This document shows positions 32,905 through 42,224 of a stretch of 53,581 nt of DNA, one piece after another. A model generated the notes under the pieces. The model did not search any database and was not told where the DNA came from. It saw only the letters and a list, made by a program, of their open reading frames with translations. Source of the DNA: Shewanella atlantica (GTDB taxonomy: Bacteria; Pseudomonadota; Gammaproteobacteria; Enterobacterales; Shewanellaceae). Position 1 is the stretch's first letter, and each line of letters begins with the position of its first letter. The stretch is from contig NZ_RXNV01000019.1 in the NCBI RefSeq assembly GCF_003966265.1, positions 1 to 53,581 of the forward strand. Direction: 5' to 3'. Made by a program: the position numbers and the translations under genes.

Positions 32905-33264
32905 CTAATCTTGTATCAAGGGCAGCTGTCTCTGAACCCAAGCCTTATAACCGCCGGCCAAAGACGCGACATGGGTATATCCCATTAGTTGAAGGTTCAT
33001 TGCTGCAAGTGCTGAGCGATAGCCGCCACCACAGTAGAGAAGTAATGCCGTCGATTTATCCGGGTAACGAACTTCGATGTCTCGTTCAATGATCCCACGG
33101 CCAAGATGAGCCGCCGCAGGCAGATGATCCTTCAACCATTCATGATCCTCTCGAACATCGATAAGTTGCCAAGTATCATCATTTTGATACTCCTCAACGG
33201 TCACCTCTTTGATCTGAGGTAAGATGCTCTCGACCAAAGCTAGAAATGCAGAATTATGTTGCAT
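32905..33264 (-). CDS. Single-domain rhodanese-like protein
   Basis: 119 residues, one rhodanese domain: LIDVREDHEWLKDHLPAAAHL, then the active-site loop CGGGYRS with the persulfide Cys (~82) and GYTHVASLAGGYKAW. GGGAG precedes the start. No signal peptide, so cytoplasmic. Sulfur transfer is expected; the partner is unknown, though the siroheme gene is adjacent on the same strand. Confidence 0.9.
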   Translation of the reverse strand: MQHNSAFLALVESILPQIKEVTVEEYQNDDTWQLIDVREDHEWLKDHLPAAAHLGRGIIERDIEVRYPDKSTALLLYCGGGYRSALAAMNLQLMGYTHVASLAGGYKAWVQRQLPLIQD

Positions 33265-33329
33265 GTTACAGTCTCCCGGAAAGGCGATAGATAAAGGTAA
33301 GTTTAGATTATTTAATAATTAAGACGGGG

Positions 33330-33647
33330 TTAATTGTGTTGAACACATCGCTCTGCACTGCAATGCCAACAAAGCTCAAAACTATCTTCGTTCATTTCAT
33401 GGCATTTTACACATTGCCACTGAGGACCATCGGCATTAAGAGATTCAAGTTGAGTTTTAGCCAGCTCATATTGCGACTCGCACACCCACAACTCAACATT
33501 TTGTAGATCGACAGGCAACTCTCCGACCCCACCTAAAAGGGCTTCTCCTCTGAGCTCTACCTCTATTCCACTGCTCTCTAAAAGCCCTTTCCAGGTATGA
33601 GCTTGAAGTAAGTTTCCACCGGCGACCAAACGACGACGCTCTTCCAT
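33330..33647 (-). CDS. DUF2007 domain protein with C-terminal zinc-ribbon-like Cys pairs
   Basis: 105 residues from the ATG at 33647, chosen because GGGAG precedes it; the open frame continues upstream but lacks such a site. Residues ~10-70 fit DUF2007 (a predicted signal-transducing domain: NLLQAHTWKGLLESSGIEV, LWVCESQYELAKTQL). The tail has C-x2-C...C-x2-C (CVKCHEMNEDSFELCWHC), a zinc ribbon. Function unknown. Confidence 0.83.
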   Translation of the reverse strand: MEERRRLVAGGNLLQAHTWKGLLESSGIEVELRGEALLGGVGELPVDLQNVELWVCESQYELAKTQLESLNADGPQWQCVKCHEMNEDSFELCWHCSAERCVQHN

Positions 33648-33854
33648 TTTATTTCTCCCAACAACTATTGCTCTTCTGGCAAATTCTGGCGTTATCTCGA
33701 CTAAAACCAATCGGTATAATAGATAGACTGCCAACATCCTACTGCCAAACGGGCAAGGCTGTCGAGCGGTAATAATGCTCATCCATATTAAAAGAAACAC
33801 AAACACAAGCAGCGTCATATTATGCTGTTAGTGTGATTCCCTATATTAAGAGAT

Positions 33855-33881
33855 AAAAAAACCACCCGAAGGTGGTTTTTT
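33855..33881 (-). terminator. Terminator of the tgt-yajC-secDF operon
   Basis: AACCACC-cgaa-GGTGGTT with long A/T runs on each side, directly after the secF stop. Confidence 0.92.
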
Positions 33882-33897
33882 ATTAGAGAGTCAATGC

Positions 33898-34845
33898 TTA
33901 AGGCATCAGCGCGTCTTGATCTGCGCCCTCTTTTTCAATTTCAACAGGCATCATATGCTCACGATTAATGCCAAGCTTAATGGCAAGGAAACTCGCGACA
34001 TAGATAGATGAGAATGTACCGACAAATATCCCCATCAACAATGCAGTTGCAAAGCCATGGATCATTGTGCCGCCTTTAAGGAATAACGCTACTACCACAA
34101 CCAATGTTGTACCCGTAGTGATAATCGTACGACTCATAGTTTGAGTAATTGAAGTATTAACAATCTCTTCCGGCTCTCCCTTACGTATCTTAAGGAAGTT
34201 TTCACGAATTCGGTCGAACACTACGATAGTATCGTTGAGTGAGTAACCAACAACCGTCAAGACACCCGCAAGTACCGTAAGGTCAAAGTCGAGTTGAAAT
34301 AGCGAGAAGACACCCAGAGTAATGATAACGTCGTGCGCAAGCGCGGCGACAGAACCTAAGGCTAAACGCCACTCAAATCGGAATGAGACATAGATTAAGA
34401 TACAGATAAGAGCGACTAATACAGCTAAGCCTCCTTGCTCTGCCAGTTCTTTACCTATCTGCGGACCAACGACTTCTACACGTTTTTGAATCACCTGTGG
34501 ATCCAATTTAAGTGCAGCATCCATAACATGGCTAACTTGAGTATCGGTCGATACGCCTTCCTTAACAGGAAGACGAGTAAGCACATCACGGCTGGAACCA
34601 AAGTTCTGTACCACTGCACCGTCCGTCTCAACACTGCTCAGTTCAGCACGTAAGGCTTCTAAATCTGCAGGTGAAGAAAACTCAAGCTCAACGACGGTAC
34701 CACCGGTAAAATCCAATCCCCAGTTAATCCCATTGGTCGCTAACGATGTTAGTGAGCCAAGTACCAGTAGCAAAGAAAGCATACTGATAGGAACCGCATG
34801 GCGAAGGAAGTTGATAGTGCCTTTTATTGATAAAATCTGAAACAT
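33898..34845 (-). CDS. secF: Protein translocase subunit SecF
   Basis: 315 residues from the ATG at 34845. Six transmembrane segments with SecF signatures: GINWGLDFTGGTVVEL (periplasmic), VGYSLNDTIVVFDRIREN and TTGTTLVVVVALF. With SecD it uses the proton gradient to complete export. It is 12 bp after secD. Confidence 0.97.
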   Translation of the reverse strand: MFQILSIKGTINFLRHAVPISMLSLLLVLGSLTSLATNGINWGLDFTGGTVVELEFSSPADLEALRAELSSVETDGAVVQNFGSSRDVLTRLPVKEGVSTDTQVSHVMDAALKLDPQVIQKRVEVVGPQIGKELAEQGGLAVLVALICILIYVSFRFEWRLALGSVAALAHDVIITLGVFSLFQLDFDLTVLAGVLTVVGYSLNDTIVVFDRIRENFLKIRKGEPEEIVNTSITQTMSRTIITTGTTLVVVVALFLKGGTMIHGFATALLMGIFVGTFSSIYVASFLAIKLGINREHMMPVEIEKEGADQDALMP

Positions 34846-34857
34846 AATCAACGACCC

Positions 34858-36708
34858 TTATATAGACAGTTTCTTCACGCGTTTACCACCCCACATAGCG
34901 TTAACTATTGAGCGAGTACCCACGATTGCAGTAAACATAGAGGTTGCGATACCGATCATAAGCGTTACGGCAAACCCTTTAACAGCGCCTGTACCTACAG
35001 CAAACAGGATAAGTGCTGTCATGAATGTAGTGATGTTCGCATCGGCAATAGTTGAAAATGCGTTACCGTAACCTTCATGAATCGCTTGCTGTACGCTGCG
35101 ACCGTTGCGTAACTCTTCACGAATACGCTCGTAGATAAGTACGTTACCATCGACCGCCATACCGACAGTCAATACCATGCCTGCAATACCTGGAAGCGTA
35201 AGTACAGCACCCGGGATCATCGACATCACACCAACTACCATCACAAGGTTAGCCGTCAATGCTAAGTTAGCAATAAGGCCGAAACCACGGTAATAGACCA
35301 ACATAAAGATAAGTACAACAGCCATACCCCAGATCATTGCCTGAACACCATTTTGGATGTTTTCAGCACCCAGGCTTGGACCGATGGTACGCTCTTCTAC
35401 GATAGTCACAGGCGCAATCAAGGCACCCGCACGAAGTAGAAGGGCTAAGTTTTGTGCTTCAGCATGCTCAAGGCCGGTGATCACGAAGTTACGACCAAGA
35501 CGGGCTTGAATCGTTGCAACCGAGATAACTTCCTCGATTTTTTGCATCTTCACGCTACCATCCGGGTTCTTATCACCGTTATCTTTATACTCGATAAACA
35601 AGGTTGCCATCGGTTTACCGATATTGTCCTTAGTTACATTCGAGAAGATAGAACCACCTTTAGAATCAAGGTTAATGCTCACCTGAGGACGACTATATTC
35701 ATCGAAGCTCGGTTGAGCACCTTGAATATGGTCACCGGTCAACATAACTGCCTTATGCAGTACAACTTGTCCGCCCTGACGACGGTTGTATACTTGAGAA
35801 CTTGGCGAGACTCTACCACTTGCAGCGGCTGCTGCATCGGCTTTTTCATCCACCATGTGGAATTCAATAGAGGCCGTTGCACCTAAGATATCTTTTGCAC
35901 GTGCCGTATCCTGAACACCAGGAAGCTCGACGATAATACGTTCCGCACCTTGACGCTGTACTACAGGCTCTGCCACACCCAGCTCGTTCACACGATTACG
36001 GATCGTTGTGATGTTCTGCTGTAGTGCTTCTTCTTTGATCTGCTTAAGGTAAGCTTCGCTCAAGTTCGCCAGTAAGAAATAGTTGTCGCCCGAAGAGATA
36101 TCGGTAAACACCATGTCGTTACCGCGAGTCTTGAGAAAACGTTCAGCCTTAGCCAGATTCTCAGTATCACGGAACTTAATCTCTATGCCTTTAACACTGT
36201 TACGAATGCCGGCATAACGAATTTTCTCACCACGAAGATCGGTTCTGAAGTCAGAAATTTTAGCTTCTGTCATCTTACGAACGGCTTCACCCATGTCCAC
36301 TTCCATCAGGAAGTGCACACCACCACGAAGATCGAGACCCAGTTTCATCGGGCTTCCACCCACTGACTCAAGCCAGTCAGGTGTCGCTGGAGCTAAGTTT
36401 AAGGCGACGATGTATTTATCACCTAGTGACTCTGCAATCGCTTCTTTAGCTAACAGTTGCTGATCGCCATTAGTCACACGAACCAATAGTTGACCATTTT
36501 CAAGCTCTGAACGCTTTACTGTAATGTTCTTACTTGCAAGAACATCATTTACGGTCGACTGGGTCGTTGCCGTAACCTCTGCACCACGAGTTGCAACTAC
36601 CTGAACCGCATAGTCTTCCCCGAAGAGGTTTGGAATCGCGTAGAAAGAACCGACAGCGATGATAATCATCACCATCAGGTTTTTCCACATTGGATATTTA
36701 TTTAACAC
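34858..36708 (-). CDS. secD: Protein translocase subunit SecD
   Basis: 616 residues, GTG start at 36708 with GAGGG 7 bases upstream. One N-terminal helix, the P1 periplasmic domain (LGLDLRGGVHFLMEVD), then five helices with GMAVDGNVLIYERIREELR and DANITTFMTALILF. Confidence 0.97.
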   Translation of the reverse strand: MLNKYPMWKNLMVMIIIAVGSFYAIPNLFGEDYAVQVVATRGAEVTATTQSTVNDVLASKNITVKRSELENGQLLVRVTNGDQQLLAKEAIAESLGDKYIVALNLAPATPDWLESVGGSPMKLGLDLRGGVHFLMEVDMGEAVRKMTEAKISDFRTDLRGEKIRYAGIRNSVKGIEIKFRDTENLAKAERFLKTRGNDMVFTDISSGDNYFLLANLSEAYLKQIKEEALQQNITTIRNRVNELGVAEPVVQRQGAERIIVELPGVQDTARAKDILGATASIEFHMVDEKADAAAAASGRVSPSSQVYNRRQGGQVVLHKAVMLTGDHIQGAQPSFDEYSRPQVSINLDSKGGSIFSNVTKDNIGKPMATLFIEYKDNGDKNPDGSVKMQKIEEVISVATIQARLGRNFVITGLEHAEAQNLALLLRAGALIAPVTIVEERTIGPSLGAENIQNGVQAMIWGMAVVLIFMLVYYRGFGLIANLALTANLVMVVGVMSMIPGAVLTLPGIAGMVLTVGMAVDGNVLIYERIREELRNGRSVQQAIHEGYGNAFSTIADANITTFMTALILFAVGTGAVKGFAVTLMIGIATSMFTAIVGTRSIVNAMWGGKRVKKLSI

Positions 36709-36725
36709 ACCATCGCCCTCTTGGC

Positions 36726-37058
36726 TTAAAGTGACTTAATAGAGCCTTTAGGCAATACAGCCGAAATGTAATCCTTTTTAATCGTGATTTCAGTTGTTTC
36801 ACTGATCGTCAGTAACACGTAGTCATTTTCGTCACTGATCTTTGCAATTTTTCCTAAAATGCCACCACTTGTGAGCACTTCATCACCTTTACCTAATGAG
36901 CCCATTAGGTTTTTGTGCTCTTTAACACGCTTTGATTGTGGACGGAAAATCATGAAATAGAATATCAAGCCAAATATAACTAGCATGAAAATCAGTTCCA
37001 TGGTGCCACCGGCGCCAGTTACAGGAGCATCAGCAGCATAAGCATTTGAAATCAACAT
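36726..37058 (-). CDS. yajC: Sec translocon accessory subunit YajC
   Basis: 110 residues with a single membrane helix (~20-38) followed by FRPQSKRVKEHKNLM and GDEVLTSGGILGKI. Part of the SecDF-YajC complex. It lies between tgt and secD as usual. Confidence 0.97.
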   Translation of the reverse strand: MLISNAYAADAPVTGAGGTMELIFMLVIFGLIFYFMIFRPQSKRVKEHKNLMGSLGKGDEVLTSGGILGKIAKISDENDYVLLTISETTEITIKKDYISAVLPKGSIKSL

Positions 37059-37087
37059 AGTGTTCTCTTCTTATTTTCAGTTAAAAA

Positions 37088-38221
37088 TTAATCGGTTAAT
37101 TCAGGAACTTCAGGGACTTCGCGTCCTTGACTGGTATAGAACTCCTCAACGAAGGCGTCTAATGTACCTGTCTCGATCGCACCGCGCAAACCTTCCATCA
37201 ACTTTTGGTAATACCTAAGGTTGTGAATGGTGTTTAAACGAGCACCCAAAATTTCATTGCAACGATCTAAATGGTACAGATATGCCCGAGAGTAGTTCTT
37301 ACAGGTATAACAGTCACATTTATCATCGAGTGGTGAAGTGTCATCACGATGACGTGCATTACGTATCTTAATAACGCCTTCAGTGGTAAACAGATGACCA
37401 TTTCGAGCATTACGTGTAGGCATGACACAATCGAACATGTCGACGCCACGACGTACGCCTTCAACTAAATCTTCTGGCTTACCGACCCCCATCAAGTAAC
37501 GCGGCTTATCAGTTGGGATCTGAGGACATGTATGCTCAAGAATTCGATGCATGTCTTCTTTAGGCTCACCCACAGCCAAACCGCCAACGGCATAACCGTC
37601 AAATCCAATATCAACAAGCCCTTTAAGGCTTTCGTCACGCAAGTCTTCATAAACCCCACCCTGAATGATACCAAACAGAGAATTAGGGTTTTCAAGTTTA
37701 TCGAACTCATCACGTGAACGTTGTGCCCAACGAAGAGACATCTGCATCGACTTACGCGCTTCATCTTCTGTCGCTGGATACGGTGTACACTCATCAAAAA
37801 TCATCACTACATCAGAGCCAAGAGAGTTCTGGATCTGCATAGACTTTTCAGGATCTAAAAAGATTTTTTCACCATTAATAGGCGAGCGGAAGTGAACACC
37901 CTCTTCAGTGATCTTTCGAATATCACCTAGACTGAATACCTGAAATCCGCCTGAGTCAGTCAAAATAGGTCTTTGCCAGTTCATAAAGTCATGAAGGTCA
38001 CCATGCTTACGCATGATCTCTTCACCCGGACGTAACCACAAATGGAACGTGTTACCCAGAAGGATATCAGCACCTGTTGCACGAACCTCTTCAGGCGTCA
38101 TCCCCTTTACGGTACCGTAAGTACCAACAGGCATGAAAGCAGGCGTTTCTACGGTGCCACGCTCAAAGACTAAACGGCCACGACGAGCGCGACCTTGAGT
38201 TGTATCTAATTCAAATTTCAT
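37088..38221 (-). CDS. tgt: tRNA-guanine transglycosylase
   Basis: Exchanges guanine-34 for preQ1 in queuosine synthesis. 377 residues from the ATG at 38221 (MKFELDTTQGRARRGRL; GAGG 6 bases upstream); the longer open frame is ruled out. Active-site segments: ILTDSGGFQVFSL, FDGYAVGGLAVGE and GVDMFDCVMPTRNARNG. Zinc ligands are in CDCYTCKNYSRAYLYHL (C-x-C-x2-C...H). Confidence 0.97.
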   Translation of the reverse strand: MKFELDTTQGRARRGRLVFERGTVETPAFMPVGTYGTVKGMTPEEVRATGADILLGNTFHLWLRPGEEIMRKHGDLHDFMNWQRPILTDSGGFQVFSLGDIRKITEEGVHFRSPINGEKIFLDPEKSMQIQNSLGSDVVMIFDECTPYPATEDEARKSMQMSLRWAQRSRDEFDKLENPNSLFGIIQGGVYEDLRDESLKGLVDIGFDGYAVGGLAVGEPKEDMHRILEHTCPQIPTDKPRYLMGVGKPEDLVEGVRRGVDMFDCVMPTRNARNGHLFTTEGVIKIRNARHRDDTSPLDDKCDCYTCKNYSRAYLYHLDRCNEILGARLNTIHNLRYYQKLMEGLRGAIETGTLDAFVEEFYTSQGREVPEVPELTD

Positions 38222-38343
38222 TTTATACCTCGCCAGAGAAACAGTCTGACCCATAAATGTTTGTACACAGTACAAAGCTATCGTTAAAACTAGAGATAAG
38301 GGCAAACAATCGAGTATCAACCCTTAGCAAAAAAATAGAAGTT

Positions 38344-38375
38344 AAAAAAAACCCACCTCTTCAATGGGTGGGTAT
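38344..38375 (-). terminator. Terminator of queA
   Basis: Minus-strand hairpin ACCCACC / GGTGGGT with a T7 run, between queA and tgt. It suggests the two queuosine genes are separate transcription units here. Confidence 0.8.
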
Positions 38376-38394
38376 TTTAAACCAAATTTAGCCG

Positions 38395-39432
38395 TTAGTT
38401 CGCTTTTTTAGTCACAAACATGGCATCACCATAGCTAAAGAAGCGGTATTTTTGAGCAATCGCGTGTTGATAGGCGTTTTTTACCTCATCGAAACCGGCA
38501 AAGGCGCTGAGTAGCATGATCAATGTCGACTCAGGCAGATGAAAATTGGTCACCATAGCATCGACAACTTTGAACTCATATCCCGGGTAGATAAAGATAT
38601 CTGTATCACTGCAAAACTCTTTTAGTTCACCTTCGCTCGCTTTAGCTGCGCTCTCTAATGAACGTACCGAGGTTGTACCAACGGCAATAACACGCTTGCC
38701 ATTCGCTTTAGTTTGCGCAACCTTATCGACAACCTCTTGTGAAACTTCGGCCCATTCAGAATGCATCTTGTGTTCAAGAATGTTATCAACTTTTACAGGT
38801 TGAAATGTTCCCGCTCCAACATGCAAAGTTACAAACGCGGTATCCACACCTTTTTCGGCTAATGCCTTCAATAGAACGTCATCGAAATGCAAACCCGCCG
38901 TAGGCGCCGCAACTGCACCGGGGTTTTGATTGTAAACTGTTTGGTAACGCTCTTTATCGGCATCTTCATCGGGTCTGTCGATATAAGGAGGCAACGGCAT
39001 ATGCCCCACTTCTTCGAGTACTTCCAAAATCGTCTTATCTGATTGCAGCTCAAGTTCGAATAATGCATCATGACGACCGAGCATTTTCATCTCATAATCG
39101 CCATCTAAACAGATGATAGTGTCGACTTTAGGGGATTTAGAGCATCTTACATGAGCCAAAATTCGCTTGTCATCAAGCATACGCTCAACAAGAATTTCCA
39201 GCTTACCACCCGTTATTTTTTGACCGAAGAGACGCGCAGGTATCACCCGAGTGTTGTTAAACACCATAAGATCACCAGGATTAACCATGTTCAGAATATC
39301 GGTGAACTGATTATCGGCCAGCTGGCCGGTATTACCATCTAATGAAAGTAATCTCGAAGAGGTCCGGTTTGCCATAGGATAACGAGCAATCAACTCGTCA
39401 GGGAGGTCAAATGAAAAATCAGTAACGCGCAT
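38395..39432 (-). CDS. queA: S-adenosylmethionine:tRNA ribosyltransferase-isomerase QueA
   Basis: 345 residues, full length. Converts preQ1-tRNA to epoxyqueuosine-tRNA. Motifs: DFSFDLPDELIARYP, MVFNNTRVIPARLFG, PTAGLHFDD, HVGAGTFQPVK and NFHLPESTLIMLLSAF. Confidence 0.97.
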   Translation of the reverse strand: MRVTDFSFDLPDELIARYPMANRTSSRLLSLDGNTGQLADNQFTDILNMVNPGDLMVFNNTRVIPARLFGQKITGGKLEILVERMLDDKRILAHVRCSKSPKVDTIICLDGDYEMKMLGRHDALFELELQSDKTILEVLEEVGHMPLPPYIDRPDEDADKERYQTVYNQNPGAVAAPTAGLHFDDVLLKALAEKGVDTAFVTLHVGAGTFQPVKVDNILEHKMHSEWAEVSQEVVDKVAQTKANGKRVIAVGTTSVRSLESAAKASEGELKEFCSDTDIFIYPGYEFKVVDAMVTNFHLPESTLIMLLSAFAGFDEVKNAYQHAIAQKYRFFSYGDAMFVTKKAN

Positions 39433-39503
39433 GGTTAGTCTCTACTTAGCATGAATCGGGCGCTAGTCTATTTGCAGAGACCGAGAAGATCAAGGTATAT
39501 GGA

Positions 39504-39665
39504 TTAGTTCCTGATATTATCTTCTTTCATCGTCACACTATTCTCATCGATGTCAAAATCTTCCTTACGATAACTGTGCTGCTCATAGGGAATATCGACC
39601 CGTACGCGTTTGCGTTGAGTTTGTTCTTGTTTTCCAAAAAACTTAGATAACCAGTTCCACATCAT
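39504..39665 (-). CDS. Small unrecognised protein, 53 residues
   Basis: A short gene read by hand: two consecutive ATGs at 39665 and 39662, with AAGGATCAAGG just upstream (two SD-like AGG groups), and TAA at 39506-39504. The peptide begins MMWNWLSKFFGKQEQTQRKR, then has VRVDIPYEQHSYRKEDFDID and an acidic/polar tail. It is amphipathic at the N-terminus and charged afterwards, with no membrane helix. It lies 70 bp upstream of queA on the same strand. The family is not recognised; the good ribosome site and protein-like composition make it likely real. Confidence 0.6.
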   Translation of the reverse strand: MMWNWLSKFFGKQEQTQRKRVRVDIPYEQHSYRKEDFDIDENSVTMKEDNIRN

Positions 39666-39825
39666 CCTTGATCCTTAAACCGATAATTGATGAGAATATA
39701 TTGAGTGATGCACATCCTTAAGAAATAACCATAATCTCAATTAAAGTGGGAGAAAGGCTTTCTTAGCATCGATGCACATGATAACGTGAAAATAGAGTTT
39801 TAACCAAGAAAATTAGCAAATCATC

Positions 39826-40419
39826 ATGAACTTTCTTGCACACCTACATCTTGCCGATAATAGTAAAACGAGTCTGGCCGCCAATTTAGCTGGCGACTTC
39901 GCAAAAGGAAGCATAGAGAGATTCCCCAAGCATCTGCAGCAAGGTATCTGGCTACACAGACAGATAGACCAACTCACCGATACCCATGAGCTCACTAAAG
40001 AATTAGAGTCGAAATTCCCTAAACAACTCAAGCGAGCCGCTCCCATACTGATCGATTTAGCTTTTGACCACATGTTGGCTAAGTACTGGGACGAATACCA
40101 TAATGCCAGTCTAAAAGAGTTCGCTCGCAAAGCTTATGATGCCATCGACGCTTGTGAAGGGTTGCCCGAAAAGCTTCAGAGCCTTGCACCCAGAATTAGA
40201 AGCGAGAACTGGCTGGTAGCCTATAAGAGTCGAGAGGGGCTAAACAAAAGCATCGAGTCTGTGGCCAAGCGAGTATCAAAACCTGAGATATTTAACGGCG
40301 CAACCGCTGCGGTAAAATCTTTGGATATCGAAATTGAGATAGCCTTTAGAACCTTCTACCCTCAATTAATGGCATACAGCCGTATCTGGACACGAAACAC
40401 ACCGGCCGAATACTTATAG
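39826..40419 (+). CDS. acpH: Acyl carrier protein phosphodiesterase
   Basis: 197 residues of the AcpH family (DUF479), which removes the phosphopantetheine arm from ACP. Motifs: MNFLAHLHLADNSKTSLAAN, GDFAKGS, WLHRQIDQLTDTH and LIDLAFDHMLAKYWDEY. It has the conserved Asp/His metal-site residues. Confidence 0.92.
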   Translation: MNFLAHLHLADNSKTSLAANLAGDFAKGSIERFPKHLQQGIWLHRQIDQLTDTHELTKELESKFPKQLKRAAPILIDLAFDHMLAKYWDEYHNASLKEFARKAYDAIDACEGLPEKLQSLAPRIRSENWLVAYKSREGLNKSIESVAKRVSKPEIFNGATAAVKSLDIEIEIAFRTFYPQLMAYSRIWTRNTPAEYL

Positions 40420-40520
40420 TTCTCAGGGGCTCAGCCCCTGGCAATTAGCAACAAAACTCCTCGTTTACTCATTCTCAATATGGCCACTTTTTGCTAGAAT
40501 TCTCCGCAACAGGAGATTTC

Positions 40521-41177
40521 ATGCAGATATTTACTTATACCCCCCCTTCTATCCCTTGGTTAGATATTCGATATCAAGACAGAGATATAATAGTCATTAA
40601 TAAACCCTCTGGCTTACTCTCAAACCCAGGCCGAGCTGCGAACACCTTCGATTGTGCAATCAACCGTCTTCTTCAGCGTTATCCAGAAGCGATATTGGTT
40701 CACAGATTGGACTGTGCAACCTCTGGCATTATGGTGTTTGCACTTAACAAGAAAGCTGAATCTAACATCAAGACACAATTTCAAAACAGGATGAGTAAGA
40801 AGACCTATATCGCAGAGGTACAGGGGCATATCGTAGATGAGGAAGGAGTAATCGAACTTGCTATGAAACCCGATACTGAGCGGCCTCCTCTGCAACAACT
40901 TGCGCAGGATGGAAAACCCTCGAAAACATATTTTAAGGTGCTTGAGCGTAGACAAAGCAGCACATTAGTTGAGTTAAAGCCTGTAACGGGACGTACGCAT
41001 CAGCTACGCATACATATGCTGGCAATTGGCCACCCAATTTTAGGCGATGATTTTTACGGTGATGAAAAAGTTATCTCGGCTTCAAAGAGGCTTTGCCTCC
41101 ATGCTATGTCACTCAGCATTACTCACCCCTATTCGGGCAAGGCGATGACCTTCAGTAGCGCTCACCCTTTTAGTTAA
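40521..41177 (+). CDS. rluA: RluA-family pseudouridine synthase (23S U746 / tRNA U32)
   Basis: 218 residues from the ATG at 40521 (AGGAGAT upstream). Motifs: VINKPSGLLSNPGR, the catalytic HRLDCATSGIMVFAL (Asp ~70) and VTGRTHQLRIHMLAIGHPI. There is no S4 domain, and the size fits RluA rather than RluC/D. Confidence 0.92.
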   Translation: MQIFTYTPPSIPWLDIRYQDRDIIVINKPSGLLSNPGRAANTFDCAINRLLQRYPEAILVHRLDCATSGIMVFALNKKAESNIKTQFQNRMSKKTYIAEVQGHIVDEEGVIELAMKPDTERPPLQQLAQDGKPSKTYFKVLERRQSSTLVELKPVTGRTHQLRIHMLAIGHPILGDDFYGDEKVISASKRLCLHAMSLSITHPYSGKAMTFSSAHPFS

Positions 41178-41282
41178 TGATCATAACCTCATTACAGATG
41201 ATGAGTCATATAAGACCAGGCTGCACCATTTCTGGTCTTATGGATATCAATTTTTAAAGACAGAATCTGGAGCGATGCGAGT

Positions 41283-41684
41283 TTAAGCCGCTTTAGCGGT
41301 ATAGAAACACTCGCTAGAGTTACAAAAACGTAAATGATTTTCTGCCGATAGCAGGAAGTACTCTCCGAAAATATTCCCGCCTTTATCTTCTAATTTCAAC
41401 CCATCCTCAGTTTGAGTACTCATCATTTCATCTAAACTGTGGCAACCATCGCTGTACCAGGTCTCCAGAAAAACTTTCTCCCCTTGGCGGTAAAGTGTGA
41501 TCTTGTCTCCCACACAATGACGATCATCTATCCACCTACCAACCACTTCTCGACTGACCACATCCTTTTCTTGCCAACTTAAGCGTTGTCGCTTTTCAAA
41601 TACTGACATTTTAATCACCTCGAGTAATTCTCGACTTTCAGTTTGACTACATTCATCTTGTATGACTTCAGCCATTGAATCCAT
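41283..41684 (-). CDS. Hypothetical protein, not recognised
   Basis: Up to 133 residues from 41684; an alternative ATG at 41609 (108 residues) has the better ribosome site (GAGGTG, 6 bases). No membrane segment or signal peptide. The core looks like a small beta-rich domain: VVGRWIDDRHCVGDKITLYR, KVFLETWYSDGCHSLDEMM, GNIFGEYFLL, LRFCNSSECFY. Five Cys are spread through it. No known domain recognised. It is alone between rluA and sstT. Confidence 0.65.
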   Translation of the reverse strand: MDSMAEVIQDECSQTESRELLEVIKMSVFEKRQRLSWQEKDVVSREVVGRWIDDRHCVGDKITLYRQGEKVFLETWYSDGCHSLDEMMSTQTEDGLKLEDKGGNIFGEYFLLSAENHLRFCNSSECFYTAKAA

Positions 41685-41699
41685 TTTCAATTCAACTCC

Positions 41700-42181
41700 A
41701 TCGAAATGTGTTTTGTTAAATATTTGTGACGGTTACGAGCCATGGTGCTATCTATCAAGCACCATATGGCTAAATCGGATTTATGGCGACTTAGCTAAAC
41801 AATTCATTAAAAAGTGTATCGCATGCATAAAATAAAAACGCGATCTAAATCACTTTATATGCATTACTTTAGACAATATGAATTAATTTACCTAATTCAT
41901 CCGATGAGTATAGGTCAATGAATATTTTCAGACCTGTTTTTATACCAATCGGCATAAAGATAATGGCTAAAGTTTCATCTAAGACGGTTCTATCTGTCAG
42001 AAAGGAGTTTCAGCCATTTTTAATTGTTACTGATATAGCGATGAGGAGTTGGGACACAATATATGTCTCCCCTCAGTACCAATGTATAGGTCGACTCATG
42101 AGTCAATCTCTGAGAGTACTGGTTGAGAAAAGCAAAGGTATGATGGTGTGATACTGTCTTTAAAACAGTGGAGCATAAGAG
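41700..42181. other. Non-coding stretch upstream of the unknown gene and after sstT
   Basis: About 480 bp without a convincing gene. A TATACCAATCGG element is at 41939-41950; similar sequences occur near 33710 and 21965. A short open frame at 41918-42151 has no convincing ribosome site. Confidence 0.5.
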
Positions 42182-42210
42182 AGTTCCCGGAGCCTATACT
42201 CCGGGGACTT
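42182..42210 (-). terminator. Hairpin after sstT
   Basis: AGTCCCCGGAG / CTCCGGGAACT with a 6-base loop, just after the sstT stop. The following T-run is weak. Confidence 0.6.
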
Positions 42211-42224
42211 TCTATAGATTAAGC

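Noticed and set aside
33648..33818. N-terminal membrane extension of the DUF2007 protein
   Set aside because: The open frame continues upstream, but the strong ribosome site is at 33647 and the extension covers promoter-like sequence with a dispersed repeat.
41918..42151. 77-codon plus-strand open frame after the unknown gene
   Set aside because: No good ribosome site, begins across a dispersed TATACCAATCGG element, and no family pattern seen.
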